Source: Adenophora triphylla var. japonica
Lineage: Eukaryota; Streptophyta; Magnoliopsida; Asterales; Campanulaceae
Direction: 5' to 3'
DNA length: 64,000 bases
Assembly (NCBI GenBank): GCA_022495995.1
Contig: JAFEMH010002594.1
Span: 186,001-250,000, forward strand
Made by a program: the position numbers and the translations under genes. Shown here one piece after another: positions 30,750-43,125 of the stretch. The notes under the pieces were generated by a model. It saw only the letters and a list, made by a program, of their open reading frames with translations, did not search any database and had not been told where the DNA came from. Every line of letters begins with the position of its first letter. Within the stretch, counting starts at the first letter, position 1.

Positions 30750-30813
30750 CACCCACCCACACCATGTGCCATAACCTAAACCGAGTTGTCCTTACAATTT
30801 CAGAATCTACAAA

Positions 30814-31248
30814 ATGGAGAAGAAGCAACAATTCAGACAAACCAGATCATCATCTTCATCAACAAGAACAAGAACAAGTACAATGAAAACAACATTCTGT
30901 ATTCCCAGGTTTCGAATAGCTTCAAGAAAATCCACCAGATTATCCCCAGCCATGTCCTTGCTCGATCGGTTCCGTGAAGCCGTTTTCCGATTAATCATGT
31001 TATCGGCCATCTCGAAGGCGGCTGCAGCAAATACCGATCACCACCAGGAAAGCCGGTCGTCATCATCGTCAGCAAACTCGCCGGCGAATTGTCACCGGCC
31101 GTATTATTATTATAACCAATCGAATGATCCTCACCATAGTGAAGCAGTGGCTGATTGTATAGAGTTTATAAAGAGGTCCGTTAATGATCGTGATAATCGA
31201 GATTCTATTACTGCTGATCAGGTTGTTATACCTCTGCCGGTTGTGTGA
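30814..31248 (+). CDS. Small plant protein of unknown function (HHSEAVADCIEFIKRS motif)
   Basis: A single exon of 144 codons plus stop, starting at an ATG in good context (ACAAAATGG). The N-terminus is rich in Ser, Thr and Arg. A conserved-looking segment MSLLDRFREAVFRLIMLSAI (amphipathic, hydrophobic helix) follows, then a Ser/Asn-rich linker and YYYYNQSNDP before HHSEAVADCIEFIKRSV near the C-terminus. The strong codon quality and the paired helix and HHSEAVADCIEF block suggest a real plant gene. I do not recognise a function. No signal peptide is obvious. The TGA stop at 31246-31248 is followed by a T-rich tract. Confidence 0.78.
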   Translation: MEKKQQFRQTRSSSSSTRTRTSTMKTTFCIPRFRIASRKSTRLSPAMSLLDRFREAVFRLIMLSAISKAAAANTDHHQESRSSSSSANSPANCHRPYYYYNQSNDPHHSEAVADCIEFIKRSVNDRDNRDSITADQVVIPLPVV

Positions 31249-31960
31249 TGCTTTTTTTTTTTTTTTTTTTTTTGGGGGGCGTTAATATTAAAGTTAAAAA
31301 AAAAAAGTTTCAAAATGTTGTGTCATAGTTTTATTGGTGTTTTTAATTAAAGTGTGATGTATTCACCATCGATACAACCAATAAAATATCGTTACCTCAT
31401 TTTATATCCGTTTCCTTGTAATGTTTTTTATGCCCCTAAGATTAGCACATTGTTCCTTTTTTTTAATTTCAATTTCTTTTTCTTAGTTATATGGAGTTTG
31501 GAGAGTAGTTATTCAAATAATTACCTGGTTTGATGAGATATATAGGACTGTAAATTGATGTATTCTGCTAAATATTAACGAGAAATTCTCTTTCTTATTA
31601 TAAATGTACATGATAACTATACAACTCAACAGTCTCATTTTTTTTATAACTACGTTCATCTAATTCATTAAGAAAATTAACCCAAATTTATTAAGGACCA
31701 TTTCAAATCGAACTATTCAAAATGACGTATCATTTCAAATTGAACTAGAAATGACGAATAATCTTCATTATTCTTCACACTCATTATCTTTTATACTTTA
31801 TATTTATATTTACAACATCGATTAACTTATTATTTCTCTCTTATATTATTTTTTATAATTACAACACCTCTTTTCGATCTCACTTTTTTTTAATAACTAT
31901 TTTCAAAAAGTTAATTCGGTTCGAGGTGGGGCGGAGGAGTATTAATGTTTAAGTTTGGTC
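31249..31960. other. Intergenic region between the two host genes
   Basis: AT-rich. Near 31680-31945 are diverged ends reminiscent of a Stowaway-like element (ending GGGCGGAGGAGTATT) but no clean left border. No gene seen. Confidence 0.5.
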
Positions 31961-31970
31961 ACTATGATGC

Positions 31971-32010
31971 CATAGGCCCAAAACTAAATAAAGTTGGGCC
32001 TAGCCCTAAC
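31971..32010 (+). promoter_or_regulatory. Paired site II (TGGGCC) motifs and AGCCCTAA in the S2L promoter
   Basis: TAGGCCCA (reverse TGGGCCTA) near 31973 and TTGGGCCTA at 31994-32002 form an inverted pair, followed by AGCCCTAA. TGGGCY site II elements near a CCCTAA word are typical of plant housekeeping promoters. They lie about 170-200 bases before the ATG at 32176. Confidence 0.6.
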
Positions 32011-32175
32011 TAATTGTCGCTTAAGAATACTGGAGGCAGAGCGGAGATACGAACAGGATCTCCTAAGCTCTCCGTTAAAAGCAAAAGCTTCGGCCTTGTT
32101 TGTTTATTTACTCTGGCGGTTGAAGACGTTGGAGAGAAGAAGGGTTTGCAACATTTCTCCCTCGCAAGTCTGTCC

Positions 32176-35100
32176 ATGGCAGGTGAGTGAATCAATAAAT
32201 TAGAACCGCTTTCGATTGAGCTTATTGTTCTCGTCTTTTACTATTGCTAATCGACAATGGCGGAAATTGATTCATGCAATTTAATCGATTATCATGTAGG
32301 AGAAGACAAGGTCTCATTGGAACTCAACGAAGAAATCCTTCAAAGCATGGAAGTTGGCATGGCCTTTCGCGATTATGTATCTCTCTCTCTCTCCTTCTCG
32401 TTGTCTCTTAATTCAGTAGCGATCAATTGAGAGAAAAATCACTTTAATTATTCAACTCTCTTATTGCACTAGTTTTAAGTATGTGAATGTTAATTATTTG
32501 AATTTCTTCAGTGAATTCTCCATCATTTATCTCATTTCACTTGATGTTTCAGTTTAAATGTTCAGACTTTACCATTTGGCCGATTTATTTCTGAAGCTAT
32601 ACATCTGTCTGTCTGCTTGTTGTTGCTTTTCCTGGATGGTAGGTAATTAGGTTTTCACTGAATTTTTGTGTTGTATTCGGAATCCGTTTTTGGAAATGTT
32701 TTCATTTGCAGCTGATTGAAGTTTAGAAGACTCAGGATTGGATTTCTTATTGGATTCTAGTACTGTTCTATGAAAATGAAAACTCAATTTTGGAATTGCA
32801 AATGTGAATTCAGACTTTGGGTTATCATTTTATAGCTGAATTTTACTTTGCAAAATAGTCCTCCCTCCCAGAACAATCATGTCACTTCTCTTTCCTTTTG
32901 TTCTCCAGAAAGATGGCCCCATTTATATATCTTAGTCTGTAAACTTCTATTTCTCGGAAATGTTGCTCCCTTTGTCTCTAAATGAATGCCCATTTTTTAA
33001 AAATTTGTCCCCAATATTTTCACCTTCAAACAGAATGTCCCTAAAATGAAAAATAAAAACATTCATTTAGGAGCGGAGGAAGTATCTCTTTTTGAAATAT
33101 GTCATTTTTAATGCGTATCACATGAAAAAAAAAGAGGTTAAATCATACTCCATAGTCCCTTTGTCAAGTGAATTTTGATCAAATATTAATGGCCATCTAA
33201 TCATCCTAGTAAAAGTCAAAAAATTGTTATTGATAAATCATTAAGTGATTTATCAATAAATATTTTTAAAATTGAGGGGATTAGATTAACATTAATGTTT
33301 AGTCAAATTCATGTGTTGACCTTTACAAGTCAAATGGGACTATCTTTCTGGGACGGGGGGAGTATTAAATATAAGGAAGAAAAACTACAATATTTTAACT
33401 CATCAAATGAGTTTAATTTTCTTGGACAGAGGGAGTATAATGCTTTACCGTGAGTTTCATTCTACCTTTAATATGTACATAAGAAAATCATTTCGCTTGT
33501 TTTTCATGACAGTTCGGGGAGTAAATTGATTGATGTTTGGAAAGCTACTCATTACTTTACATGTTTCAATAGTTTGGTTTGTTGATAGGTGATATTTAAG
33601 CAACAGTTTTACCCTGCAGAATGGTAGAATAAGCTCAATGGACTTCCACAGGACGTCAAATTATCTGGTGACAGCTAGTGAAGACGAATCCATTCGCCTA
33701 TATGATGTGGCCAGTGCAACGTATGCCTCTTATGTTTGATTTCTAGAAGGAATAAAATGTTGAATATGATATTTTCTTCCTAAAGTACATTTCTTATTGC
33801 AGTAGTCAATCTACGATTTATGTTCACCACAGAACCTTCTTTTCTTTCTTCTTTCAGTTGTAAATCTTACTTCTCAATTGACTTATGTTTCACTTGTACT
33901 GAGATTTGCATTTTTTTTCTTTTTGAGTATTGTAATTTTAGAAAACTTCTATATAGTCCTCTAAATAGCCAAAGGAGTTTTTGCATCTGATTGGATATCT
34001 TGTAAGGAGTTGGTCTGAAAGTTATCTTCCTTGAAAATTTGGATTGGTCAACTATAAGTGCAATTTCAATAAATGAATCTCATAAGTAGCACATGCTGGG
34101 AGTTACATCGTAAAGAGTATTCTAATACTGGTATGATTGGTCCTTGGAGTTGGATATATGTACTTGTAGTCATAAATTTATTAAATTTTGACATAAATAT
34201 TGAAACTATGTACTATGCACTAACTTCACTTGCACGTGCAGAAAAATGATAATGCTGAAAAATGTTAATGACCGTAGACCTCCTGTAGATAGAGTAATTT
34301 GAGTTCATCATGAATGATGATATCAGTATGGCATATCCTGATAGGAGAACACAACATACTGTATTAGGGCGGAGCATACTGGATTAGGATGTTGTTCATG
34401 TCTAACTCAACTGAGAAAGTGGGTCAATCTTGTGTTAATTAATTTTACAATCTGCGATTCATTCACGGAAACTACATTAGAATTTCCTGGCATGCAAGGT
34501 AATTATGACTTATAATAGCTCTCCAGATGAGAATGCTTATTATTCATGGTTTTGTTGATGATTCATATTATGTTGTCAACATTTGCTTGTTTGATAAATA
34601 TAAGAATGTTATTGCTGCATATTTCAAGCTTATCTAGTGCGTTCTTCATACTGGCACTTATAGTAAGAGGTACTCTTTTGTTTTCAGATGTTTGAAGACA
34701 ATTAATAGCAAAAAGTATGGGGTTGATTTGGTTTGCTTCACTTCTCATCCTACGACTGTAATATACTCATCCAAGAATGGGTGGGATGGTATGTATATCA
34801 AGAAAGCAATTCCAGACATCTATTTATATTAGAGTCAAGAGCTGATATGTTTTGTTATTCCAGAATCTCTGCGGCTTCTCTCATTGCATGACAATAAATA
34901 TTTGCGTTACTTTAAAGGTCATCGTGACAGGTGTGATCACACTCCCTATACTCTGTTATTTCAGTTGCTTCTATGACCTAATTATTTTGATTGACACTTG
35001 TATGGCTGATTTTCCCAGGGTTGTTTCCCTCAGCTTGTGTGCCAGAAGAGAGTGTTTTATTTCGGGTTCGCTTGATCGAACTGTTCTGCTTTGGGATCAA

Positions 35101-36895
35101 AGAGCTGATAAATGTCAGGTGGGGATCTTGATGGCTGATGATCTGGAAAAACATATTTTTGAGGATTAGTTTACTGATTGGTTATCTGAAATTAGGGCCT
35201 TTTGCGTGTACAAGGAAGACCAGCCACAGCATATGATGATCAAGGGCTTATCTTTGCAGTTGCATTTGGAGGATGCATAAGAATGTTTGATTCTCGCAAG
35301 TATGAAAAGGTTAGTAGTCTGGGATATCAGTCTATCAGGGCAGATGTCGTGTCACAGTCGTTTCATCTATGCTCGGGTAAGTTGTTTAATCTACGCCTTC
35401 ATGCAATTGATTTCTTCCAGGGCCCTTTTGTTACAATCTCTGTAGGAGGAGATCTATCTGATGCAAATGCTGTCAAATTTAGTAATGATGGTAGACTTAT
35501 TCTGTTGACAACTAGGGATGGTCATATTCATGTAGTTGATTCCTTTCGCGGCAAACTTGTGAGTTGTTCCCACTCTTTATTCTTGAGAAATGGTTTCATT
35601 TCAAAAGTAGTCTATCTTTAGACTTTTTGTCTTTGTTCTTGCATATAGGTATCCACATTCAATGTGAAGCCAGTTTCTAGTGGTTCTACCTTGGAAGCCT
35701 CTTTCAGTCCTGAGGGGACGTTTGTTATCTCAGGTTTTCCCACTGCTCTATTTCTCTTTATGGTGACTGTAGCCAGTTTTTCTGAATGTCTTTATATGAT
35801 TTTGGTTGATACTCGCAAAATTCTTGAGTATTTTATGGTTTATTACGATCCGAAGCAAAAATATGAAGTCAATTATGGATCACTCTCTAATATTCTAACT
35901 GCTGGAGGTTTCTTCTGTTTTGATGTATCTTGCATACTAACTTAGTCTTTTTTCTCGTCACATGGCAGGTTCAGGTGATGGCAGTATCTATGCTTGGAAT
36001 GTCCGGAGCGGGAAAGAAGTACGATTTCTCCATCTTTTCTGTGCATCCCACCTCTCACCCTCCTTATACTTGAATCTGGTGCGCTCTCCATGTCTATATT
36101 GCACTATGTGGTGTATTATACGAGGTCTACTTCCTGCAATTTGGCTGGGGTTTTATGGTCATCATAATGTACCTCTAAGATTCTTTCTCATGCAGTACAA
36201 AAATAGAAGTAGAGTATTTTTGGAACTAATATTAACAAAGATTACTCGATGAAGACGCAATTGGTCTTTACTTTACGTGCATGCATCCAAACCAGGGGCA
36301 GAGCCACCCTTTAGCATAAGGGAAAATTGCCCCCTTTACATTTAAAATTGTACCAAATTAGTACTATTAAATTTTGGAAATTTTGAATTTTACGATTACA
36401 AATTGTATTATGCCCCCCTTTTGATCAAGAAAAAATAGCACTAGATTAAATTTTTTCTACCGTCTAACCTAAATTTAGATATTATATCATAGTGTTAAAA
36501 AAAAAAAAACTTGCCCCCGTTTCCTAAAAATCCTGGCTCCACCACTGATCCAAACTTTTCGTCACAGTCAAACATTTCAGGGCACATACACCCTTTCTAT
36601 AGCAAAATTTTGATAGTGATTTACCTGCTTGAATCCTTATATTGCCAGTGTAACTGTTACCCTTCTTTACCCGGTTCATGTGCTTGTGCGTGTCCATATT
36701 TGGTTGTTTAACTGACTCGGATTGTAAATACTTGTTCACCCATCTTTTCAGGTGGCTAGTTGGATGAGTACTGAAAACAAACCTCCTGTCATCAAATGGG
36801 CTCCAGGAAGTTTAATGTTTGTTACTGGTTCTTCAGAATTATCATTTTGGATTCCAGACTTGTCTAAGTTGGCAACTTACGTAGGTAGAAAGTAG
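32176..36895 (+). CDS. SWD2/WDR82-like WD40 protein (plant S2L), COMPASS H3K4 methyltransferase subunit family
   Basis: Eleven exons assemble to 327 codons plus stop: 32176-32182, 32300-32376, 33620-33720, 34688-34788, 34864-34930, 35019-35118, 35196-35309, 35421-35558, 35649-35733, 35969-36018, 36752-36895. All junctions are GT..AG and keep frame. The protein starts MAGEDKVSLELNEEILQSME and has WD-type blades including SMDFH...SEDESIRLYDV, ISGSLDRTVLLWDQ, IRMFDSRK, HIHVVDSFRG and GSGDGSIYAWNV. It ends LATYVGRK, as in plant S2La/S2Lb. Family members are a scaffold subunit of COMPASS-like H3K4 methyltransferase complexes in the nucleus. Length matches the family (about 330). The first coding exon is only seven bases. 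Intron 2 (1.2 kb) and intron 10 hold MITEs. Which paralogue this is cannot be told here. Confidence 0.95.
32961..33083. mobile_element. Short Stowaway-like MITE in S2L intron 2
   Basis: CTCCCTTTGTCTCTAAATGA at the left pairs with TCATTTAGGAGCGGAGGAAG at the right. The element is about 120 bp and lies wholly within the intron. Confidence 0.65.
33150..33363. mobile_element. Degenerate Stowaway-like MITE in S2L intron 2
   Basis: The left end ACTCCATAGTCCCTTTGTCA and the right end TCTGGGACGGGGGGAGTA are diverged inverted termini. A GTCAA...TTGAC inverted pair occurs inside. A further lone right end (ACAGAGGGAGTA) lies near 33425. Confidence 0.55.
36293..36547. mobile_element. hAT-like MITE in S2L intron 10
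   Basis: It starts CAGGGGCAGAGCCACC, ends GGCTCCACCACTG, and is 255 bp. A perfect 8-bp duplication ATCCAAAC is at 36285-36292 and 36548-36555. It belongs to the same terminal family as MITE B and the copy at 37038. Confidence 0.93.
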
Positions 36896-37037
36896 AAATT
36901 TTCACAAGGTACCCTCATATAGTTTTGGGCAAGGAAAGTAAAAGCATTGCTGTTGTTCCTACATACTGATGATTTGCGACCTCTCTTATTGGACCCTCCT
37001 TGGGTTGCCAAGACTAGTAGGAAAGCTGCCTGGAGAC

Positions 37038-37215
37038 CAGTGTCGGAGCCAGGAAATTTTCAAAAGGAGGACAAAAAAAATTTAGTGCATTTTTTCTTTA
37101 AACAAACGAGTTCAAGTTTCAATAAAATGCACTAAACCCCCTAAATTCTTAAAATAGTTGCACTAGCAATTTCTTTTTGATTAAATTCGTAACCCACCAT
37201 GTAGCTCCGCCAGTG
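37038..37215. mobile_element. hAT-like MITE just 3' of S2L
   Basis: It starts CAGTGTCGGAGCCAGG, ends GTAGCTCCGCCAGTG, and is 178 bp. The duplication is CTGGAGAC (37030-37037) and CTAGAGAC (37216-37223), seven of eight. It may lie in the S2L 3' UTR, since it is about 140 bases past the stop. Confidence 0.88.
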
Positions 37216-37223
37216 CTAGAGAC

Positions 37224-37709
37224 ACCTGTATTGTGTACCACAATATTGAAAATGCTTGTTGAAAAGAAGAGACGAAGCAACAAGCTGTCTGATTTAAAAC
37301 CAGTTCATCTGGGATGCTGCTTGCTGAAGGGGTTTTGGCTCGTGGATCTACTTGTTTACATGCAATGCTTAAATGTTTTCTGAAGAGGCAGCATTTATGC
37401 CAGGTAACAATATCTAATTGTATACAGCTTAGGAGATAGGCCATCAGAACTTATTTGTTGTATCGTATGGCCACATTATGAATATTCATTGTATTCTTAT
37501 GCAAACTATTCATCCTATATTCCTATTCCCATGAATTAGTTTCGTTGTTATATTCGGTTCTCTGCTATGACTTGGCTAATATACAAAATCTTACTCCCTC
37601 TGTTCGAAAATGAGTGTCCATTTTCTAGTGAGTTACTAAATTAACCTTTGTTGTATCAAGTTTTAATCTGCACTTGCCTGATATAATGTAATCATTAGGC
37701 AGTTATGAA
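37224..37709. other. S2L downstream region, no gene recognised
   Basis: Possible 3' UTR followed by intergenic DNA. A lone MITE end CTCCCTCTGTTCG is near 37594. No supported ORF. Confidence 0.5.
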
Positions 37710-37711
37710 TA

Positions 37712-37939
37712 CTCCCTCCGTCCCATACTATTGGTTACTTATTTCCCTTTTTGTGTGTACCATACTATTGGCTACTATCCCAAAATATCAATGAGACTCA
37801 CTTGCCACACTCGCAACAAAAATCTTCCCACCCCACTTTCTTGCTCCGATTTTACTTTTCATACTTGCGAAACTTACTTTTTTCTTAATTGCATCGCATT
37901 CAATTTTAGTAACCAATCAATAGTATGGGATGGAGGGAT
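37712..37939. mobile_element. Stowaway-like MITE
   Basis: It starts CTCCCTCCGTCCCATACTAT and ends ATAGTATGGGATGGAGGGAT, with TA at 37710-37711 and 37940-37941. The element is 228 bp with long inverted ends. Confidence 0.9.
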
Positions 37940-37941
37940 TA

Positions 37942-39605
37942 TGGATAGCATTTTTTTTTAAAGAATTTGCATATTTAAAGAATTTGCATACAGGGGGGAA
38001 AGTGCTGATGGGACTAACTTTAGGGGTTGCTGATTGCATTTTAAAAAGTCACAATATGTTTTATTTGATGCTAATATATCCCTTATACAAGAAGTGGTAC
38101 CTACTTACCTATGCAAGAAGTGAATAAAGAGTACTTTGGGGGAGGGGGTAAACTGTAAAGTACCTTGGATGAGGGGCATGCTTGTAATTTATGGCAAGGG
38201 CAAATTGAACCCTTGAAATGTTGTACGGAGCAGCATGAGTAAGAAACAGGGTACAAGTCGATTAGCCTGATGGGAATGGAAAAATAATCATCCTGGAAAG
38301 AAAGGATTGCTGAAACCTTAACACTAAAAGGGGATTTAAAACGTGATGCATGCCATTTTGCCTGTAAAGGACATCACTTAATTGCATTCTCATAAAGCTT
38401 TCAAGATTTTCATTTGGATCTACAACTAAATATCTCCCACACACATAAATATCTGTGGCCTTCCAAGAGCTATAGAATTATTGTCTGGAGTTTGGAGTTT
38501 ATCGTGGATAATGTGGTCTTGTCCGGTATACATCCTGATCTCGCACGTTTTTGTATTTTTCTCGCACGTTTTTTGTATTTTACCAATAAAAATCCTGGCT
38601 TCCAATTTCATTTTTAATGTATAAGAAATGACAAAGTAGAGGAAAGGAAAGGAAGGGGAGATAAAAATGTTATGAGCCATTTTTATGTATTACATTGTCT
38701 ATCAAATTCAACTGTTATAAGTTATTAGACTGACATCACAATGATGTTATGATCAAATTCAACTGTTATTATGACTTATTAGGCTGATATTGCATTATGA
38801 TGATGTTATGATTTATGAATAATGTACTACCAAACCATTAGATTATTAATGATATGATATTTGATCATGGAAAAGGGGGGAAGAAGAAAAGCAAAGAAAG
38901 GAAAGGAAAGGATCCCATAGAATCTTGGTGATTGAGACATGTACCCACACAACAAATTAAACTTGTGCTAGTGAGTAGTGCCCTTGATGATGGATATACT
39001 TAGCTTACATGACTACTCAAAGTACTAGCAAATATGGCAATATATATAGTGAGGGTGGCTTAATTGGTTGGGGTAGTGAGAATTAATTTCTTTAGGAATA
39101 AATGTTTTTTTGTTAAAAAATGCATCATCTATTATTGAAACGAATATAATAATAGTATTTATTACTATACTCCGCCTCATTCAAATTAGAATATTTTGTT
39201 ATTTTAGGTGTTTCATTTAAAATAGGATGACACATAAATAAAAAAGATTGATTTAGTGAGACTTATTTTCATTTGTACATCAACTTTTCATTTACTATTT
39301 GATACCTCATTTTATTTCTTCTAGGAGCATTTCATATTTATAACTAGTAAAAGTTCGTGTCCAAGGACACGTGTTTTTTTTTTTTTTAATTTTAATTTTT
39401 TTAAGGGTAAAATGGGAAATTTGGCACATGGTATTGTTTATAGTACTGTAGCAAGTATCGTTCCCATTTATACTATAGATATTTATTTTATTAACGTTTT
39501 TTCTTAATTTTTATGCTATTTTTTTTAAAAAAAATTGTTTCGAGTAGGACGGAGAGTATATCCCATTAGCTGAATTGTAAAAACCCTCATTCTGGTCGTA
39601 GTAAC
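37942..39605. other. Intergenic DNA with small duplications and MITE remains
   Basis: A ~60-bp imperfect tandem duplication (ATCAAATTCAACTGTTAT...) lies near 38697-38815. A diverged Stowaway-like pair of ends is at about 39171 (CTCCGCCTCATTC) and 39555 (GAGTAGGACGGAGAG). No gene seen. Confidence 0.5.
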
Positions 39606-39924
39606 TAGGGGTGGTTCGGTTGGTATACCGGCTTTATTTTGCTTATACCATGTACCAACCAAGTATGATTTGGTATAAGAAAATCTGTACCAGTACCAAC
39701 CACAAAAGTCGGTATACCAAGTTTATGGTACGGTTGGTAGACGTGTCCATTTTATAAACCGAACCGGTCAACCGGGAGGTTGAAAACCGGCCAAAACCGG
39801 TCAAAACCGGTCAACGGCGGTTAACCGGAACCGGCTAACCGGAATCGGTTATTGGCCGGTTCGGTTAAGGTTGAAATTTTTGAAAAACCGGTCAACCGCC
39901 GGTTAACCGCCGGTTTTTGACTTG

Positions 39925-40035
39925 CTCGGCCGAGTCATATGAGTTGCTCGGCCGAGCAGAACCTTCCAGGTTGTTATTAACAATCGAAGGTTACGCTCGG
40001 CCGAGAGTCATATGAGGTGCTCGAGCGTAACGCCA
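39925..40035. repeat. Left subterminal palindrome array of the hAT element
   Basis: Perfect CTCGGCCGAG at 39925-39934, 39947-39956 and 39996-40005, each followed or preceded by GTCATATGAG, with a degraded copy near 40020. Confidence 0.9.
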
Positions 40036-40375
40036 TAACATGTTCAACGGCTACTTTTTCAAAAACTAGCCGTTATTTTTAAAAAGTAGCCGTTAATTTT
40101 GTTAATGGGCGGAGTCAAAAATTTAAAAAAATGTTTTTTTGCCTAATTTACTAACTATAAATATCACCCTCCTCCTCCCATTTTATTTCCACCTTATTTC
40201 TCTCTACTCTTTCTCTTCTACTCTCAAATATTCACATATACTCTCACCCTCATTCAATTTTCGCTTAAATATTGTTTCATTTTCAGTTAGTTTTCTAACG
40301 AAATTAGTGCTTTTCTCCATTTTCATCAATTTTTAAGCTCCGTTTTATTTTCAAACTTCATTTTCTCTTATACAA

Positions 40376-42586
40376 ATGGCTGCAAATCAAAGAAGAAGCA
40401 ATTTAGGCAAGTCCGTTGTTGATTCTTCCTCCCCCAACGATGATTTTGATCATCAAAATCCAAATATTCAACAAAATGAGGAAGAAGAACAAGTTGAAAT
40501 TGAAAGTGGTAATGCTAGGAGTGGTAGGGCAGCCGAGCTAGGGGAGGTGGTCGGGGTCGGGGACAACGACAACCTCCTAGAGAAAGAGAGCCGCATTTCG
40601 ATACCTTCGCCATCCATTTCACCAAAAGAAAAATTACCGCCGAGGATGATTATAATTTTCGAGCATGTTGCAACTATTGTAATGCGACTTACGCATTCAA
40701 AAGAGGCGGAGGGCATGGGACGCTCAACGGGCATTTGGCGTCAAAACATCCCGAGAAACTTGGCATTTCCGCTTCGCAAACTCAATTACAATTTCAACGT
40801 AGTTCGGGTTCGGGTGCACAAGGTTCGTCTTCCCCTTCTTCCGTCCTTTTTAAATTTGACAAGTGGGTTTATAGGGATGAACTAGCCAAATTTATTTGCG
40901 TTAAAGGCCTTCCTTTTAATTTTGCGGATTGTGATTTTTATGAAAATTTTGCTCGCCTTTCTTTGAACCCCGCCGCCACGAGAGTACCACGTACGAATCT
41001 CGTACGTGATATTACTAGAGTGGTTGAAAGATATAAAAAGATTTAATTAATGTTTTATCAAAATTAAAAAATAAATTTTCAATTTGTGCAGATGGTTGGA
41101 GTGATCATTGGCAAAGAAATACTTATTTGGGCGTTACTTGCCATTGGATAGATAATTCATGGAAAATCCAAAAAAGATTAATTGCTTACAAAGATTTTGA
41201 GCCACCGCATTCCGCGGAAAATATTTGTGCGAAATTGCTTGAGATTTTTCTTGAATATGGTATTTTAAATAAAATATTTACTATTTCATTTGACAACGCA
41301 AGTGCTAATACGGCTAGTTTGCCCGATTTAATTACCGTTTGTCAACCCTCACTTGGGGGTAAGTTTTTTCATATTAGATGTTTATGTCATATAATTAATT
41401 TATGTGTTAGAGTTGGTTTAGATGCATTAGAAACTTATGTTAAGCCAATTAGACGAGCTCTTCAATTTATTTCTAAAAAAGATTCTAATACAAAAAGTGG
41501 ATAAAGTTTTTAAGAAGTAAAGTGTGCTTGGGACAAATATTTTACTTACGATGTTCCAACTAGGTGGAATTCCACCTATAAAATGTTAAGCGATGGTTTT
41601 GCTTATAAAGATCTCCTAACGCAATTTTTATGTCGGTTGGCTATCATGAACCTCTATTTACTCATCATTGGAATGCATGCATTAATTTATGTGAATTGTT
41701 AAAGATTTTTAATACCGCTACTTTGGCTTTTTCGGGAGTTTATTATCCAACTTCCGTTTTGGTGCTAGATCATTGTATTGCAATTGTTACTATTTTTGAC
41801 AATTTAAAAGATTGCCCTATTTTAAACCAATGCATTTTTAACATGAGACAAAAGTGGCTTAAATATTTTGACACTATTCCGTCTCTTTTCTTGGTTGCAA
41901 AGTTATTAGATCCTCGAGTTAAATTAGATGATTTAGAGTCCATTATAACTTATTATTATATGAAATTATATCCCGATGGTGACGGTATTTATGAACTTCC
42001 GTCAATTATTGTTAATGACACAAAAAATGATTTGATTAACCTTTTTAATGAGTATAATGCCTTATATGGAAACACTTCTCAAAGCCAACAACATGAATAT
42101 GATTCCTCTACTTCTCAACCAAGTTTTACTAGTGGGGATCCATATAGTTTTATTGCAAATTTGTATAGTAAAAAATATGGTCCTTCTCGAGGTTCATCTT
42201 CATCATCATCAAACATTCCCGTGGAGTTAGAAACCTATTTCACTACAAACTTTGAATTAAATCAAGATCCAAATTCAAATGAATTTGATGTTTTACAATG
42301 GTGGTCAAGAAGGAAAGACATTTATCCTATACTTTCCATAGTTGCTAAAGAAGTATTAGCCTCTCCCGCTTCAACGGTGGCGGTTGAATCGGCATTTAGC
42401 GTTGGTGGAAATGTTTTGGATGAAAGACGTTCTCAACTAACAAGTGAAAACTTGGAACATCAACTTTTACTTGGCGATTGGGTTAGAGCGGAAAAAAGGC
42501 AACAAGACATGCCTTATGATGAGGATCTATTGGATCCAAGATATCAATACGATGTCGAGGACTCCACGGAAAGTAGTGATGAATGA
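40376..42586 (+). pseudogene. hAT transposase (BED zinc finger type), broken
   Basis: It starts MAANQRRSNLGKS. After a frameshift near 40530-40545, a BED finger reads CCNYCNATYAFKRGGGH with a following GHLASKHPEKL. The catalytic region has DGW, LGVTCHWID, FTISFDNASAN and CHIINLCV. A further part has RWNSTYKML, and the C-terminal dimerisation domain has DVLQWWSRRKDIYP, ASPASTVAVESAFS and LEHQLLLGDWVR. Frames break near 41046-41095, by two stops near 41503-41514, and by a shift near 41625. At least four lesions make this copy non-coding, although the last 318 codons (41630-42586) are open. Confidence 0.93.
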
Positions 42587-43125
42587 ATGATGTTTTAGAT
42601 TAATTTTTATTTTAATTAGATTAGTTTAGACTTTAGATTAGATTTATTTTTAATTAATTGTAATAGTTAGGTTGAGGTAAAGGCTCCTAAATGTCCCCCT
42701 TGTTTATAAAAGGGTAAGGTTGGTTGTCCCCCTCTTTGTAATTTTATTTTGATTAATAAAATTTAAGGGTACCGTCCTTTTTTCTTTTATATACTTGTTT
42801 CTTTTAAAAAAGTTAAGTTTTCTTTCTTTCAAAATTCATAACTTTTTTATAAACCTTTTCAAAAAATGTATGTAGATAACTTAAGTTTAAAATAGTCTTA
42901 TTTATCCAAAAAAATTGAAAAAAATTAAAAGTTAACTTTTTTCAAAAAACCGTTAACTTTCATTTCTTTAAAAATTCATAACTTTTTTTATAAACCTTTT
43001 TGTAAAAAATGTATGTAGTAAACTTAAGTTTAAAATAGTCTTATCTATCCAAAAAAAAATTGAAAAAAAATAAAAGTTAACTTTTTTCAAAAAACCGTTA
43101 AAAAAATTAACTGAAAAATGATATG

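Noticed and set aside
34852..36252. Several separate ORFs across 34.8-36.3 kb
   Set aside because: They are exons of the single S2L gene running on into introns. The spliced model explains all of them.
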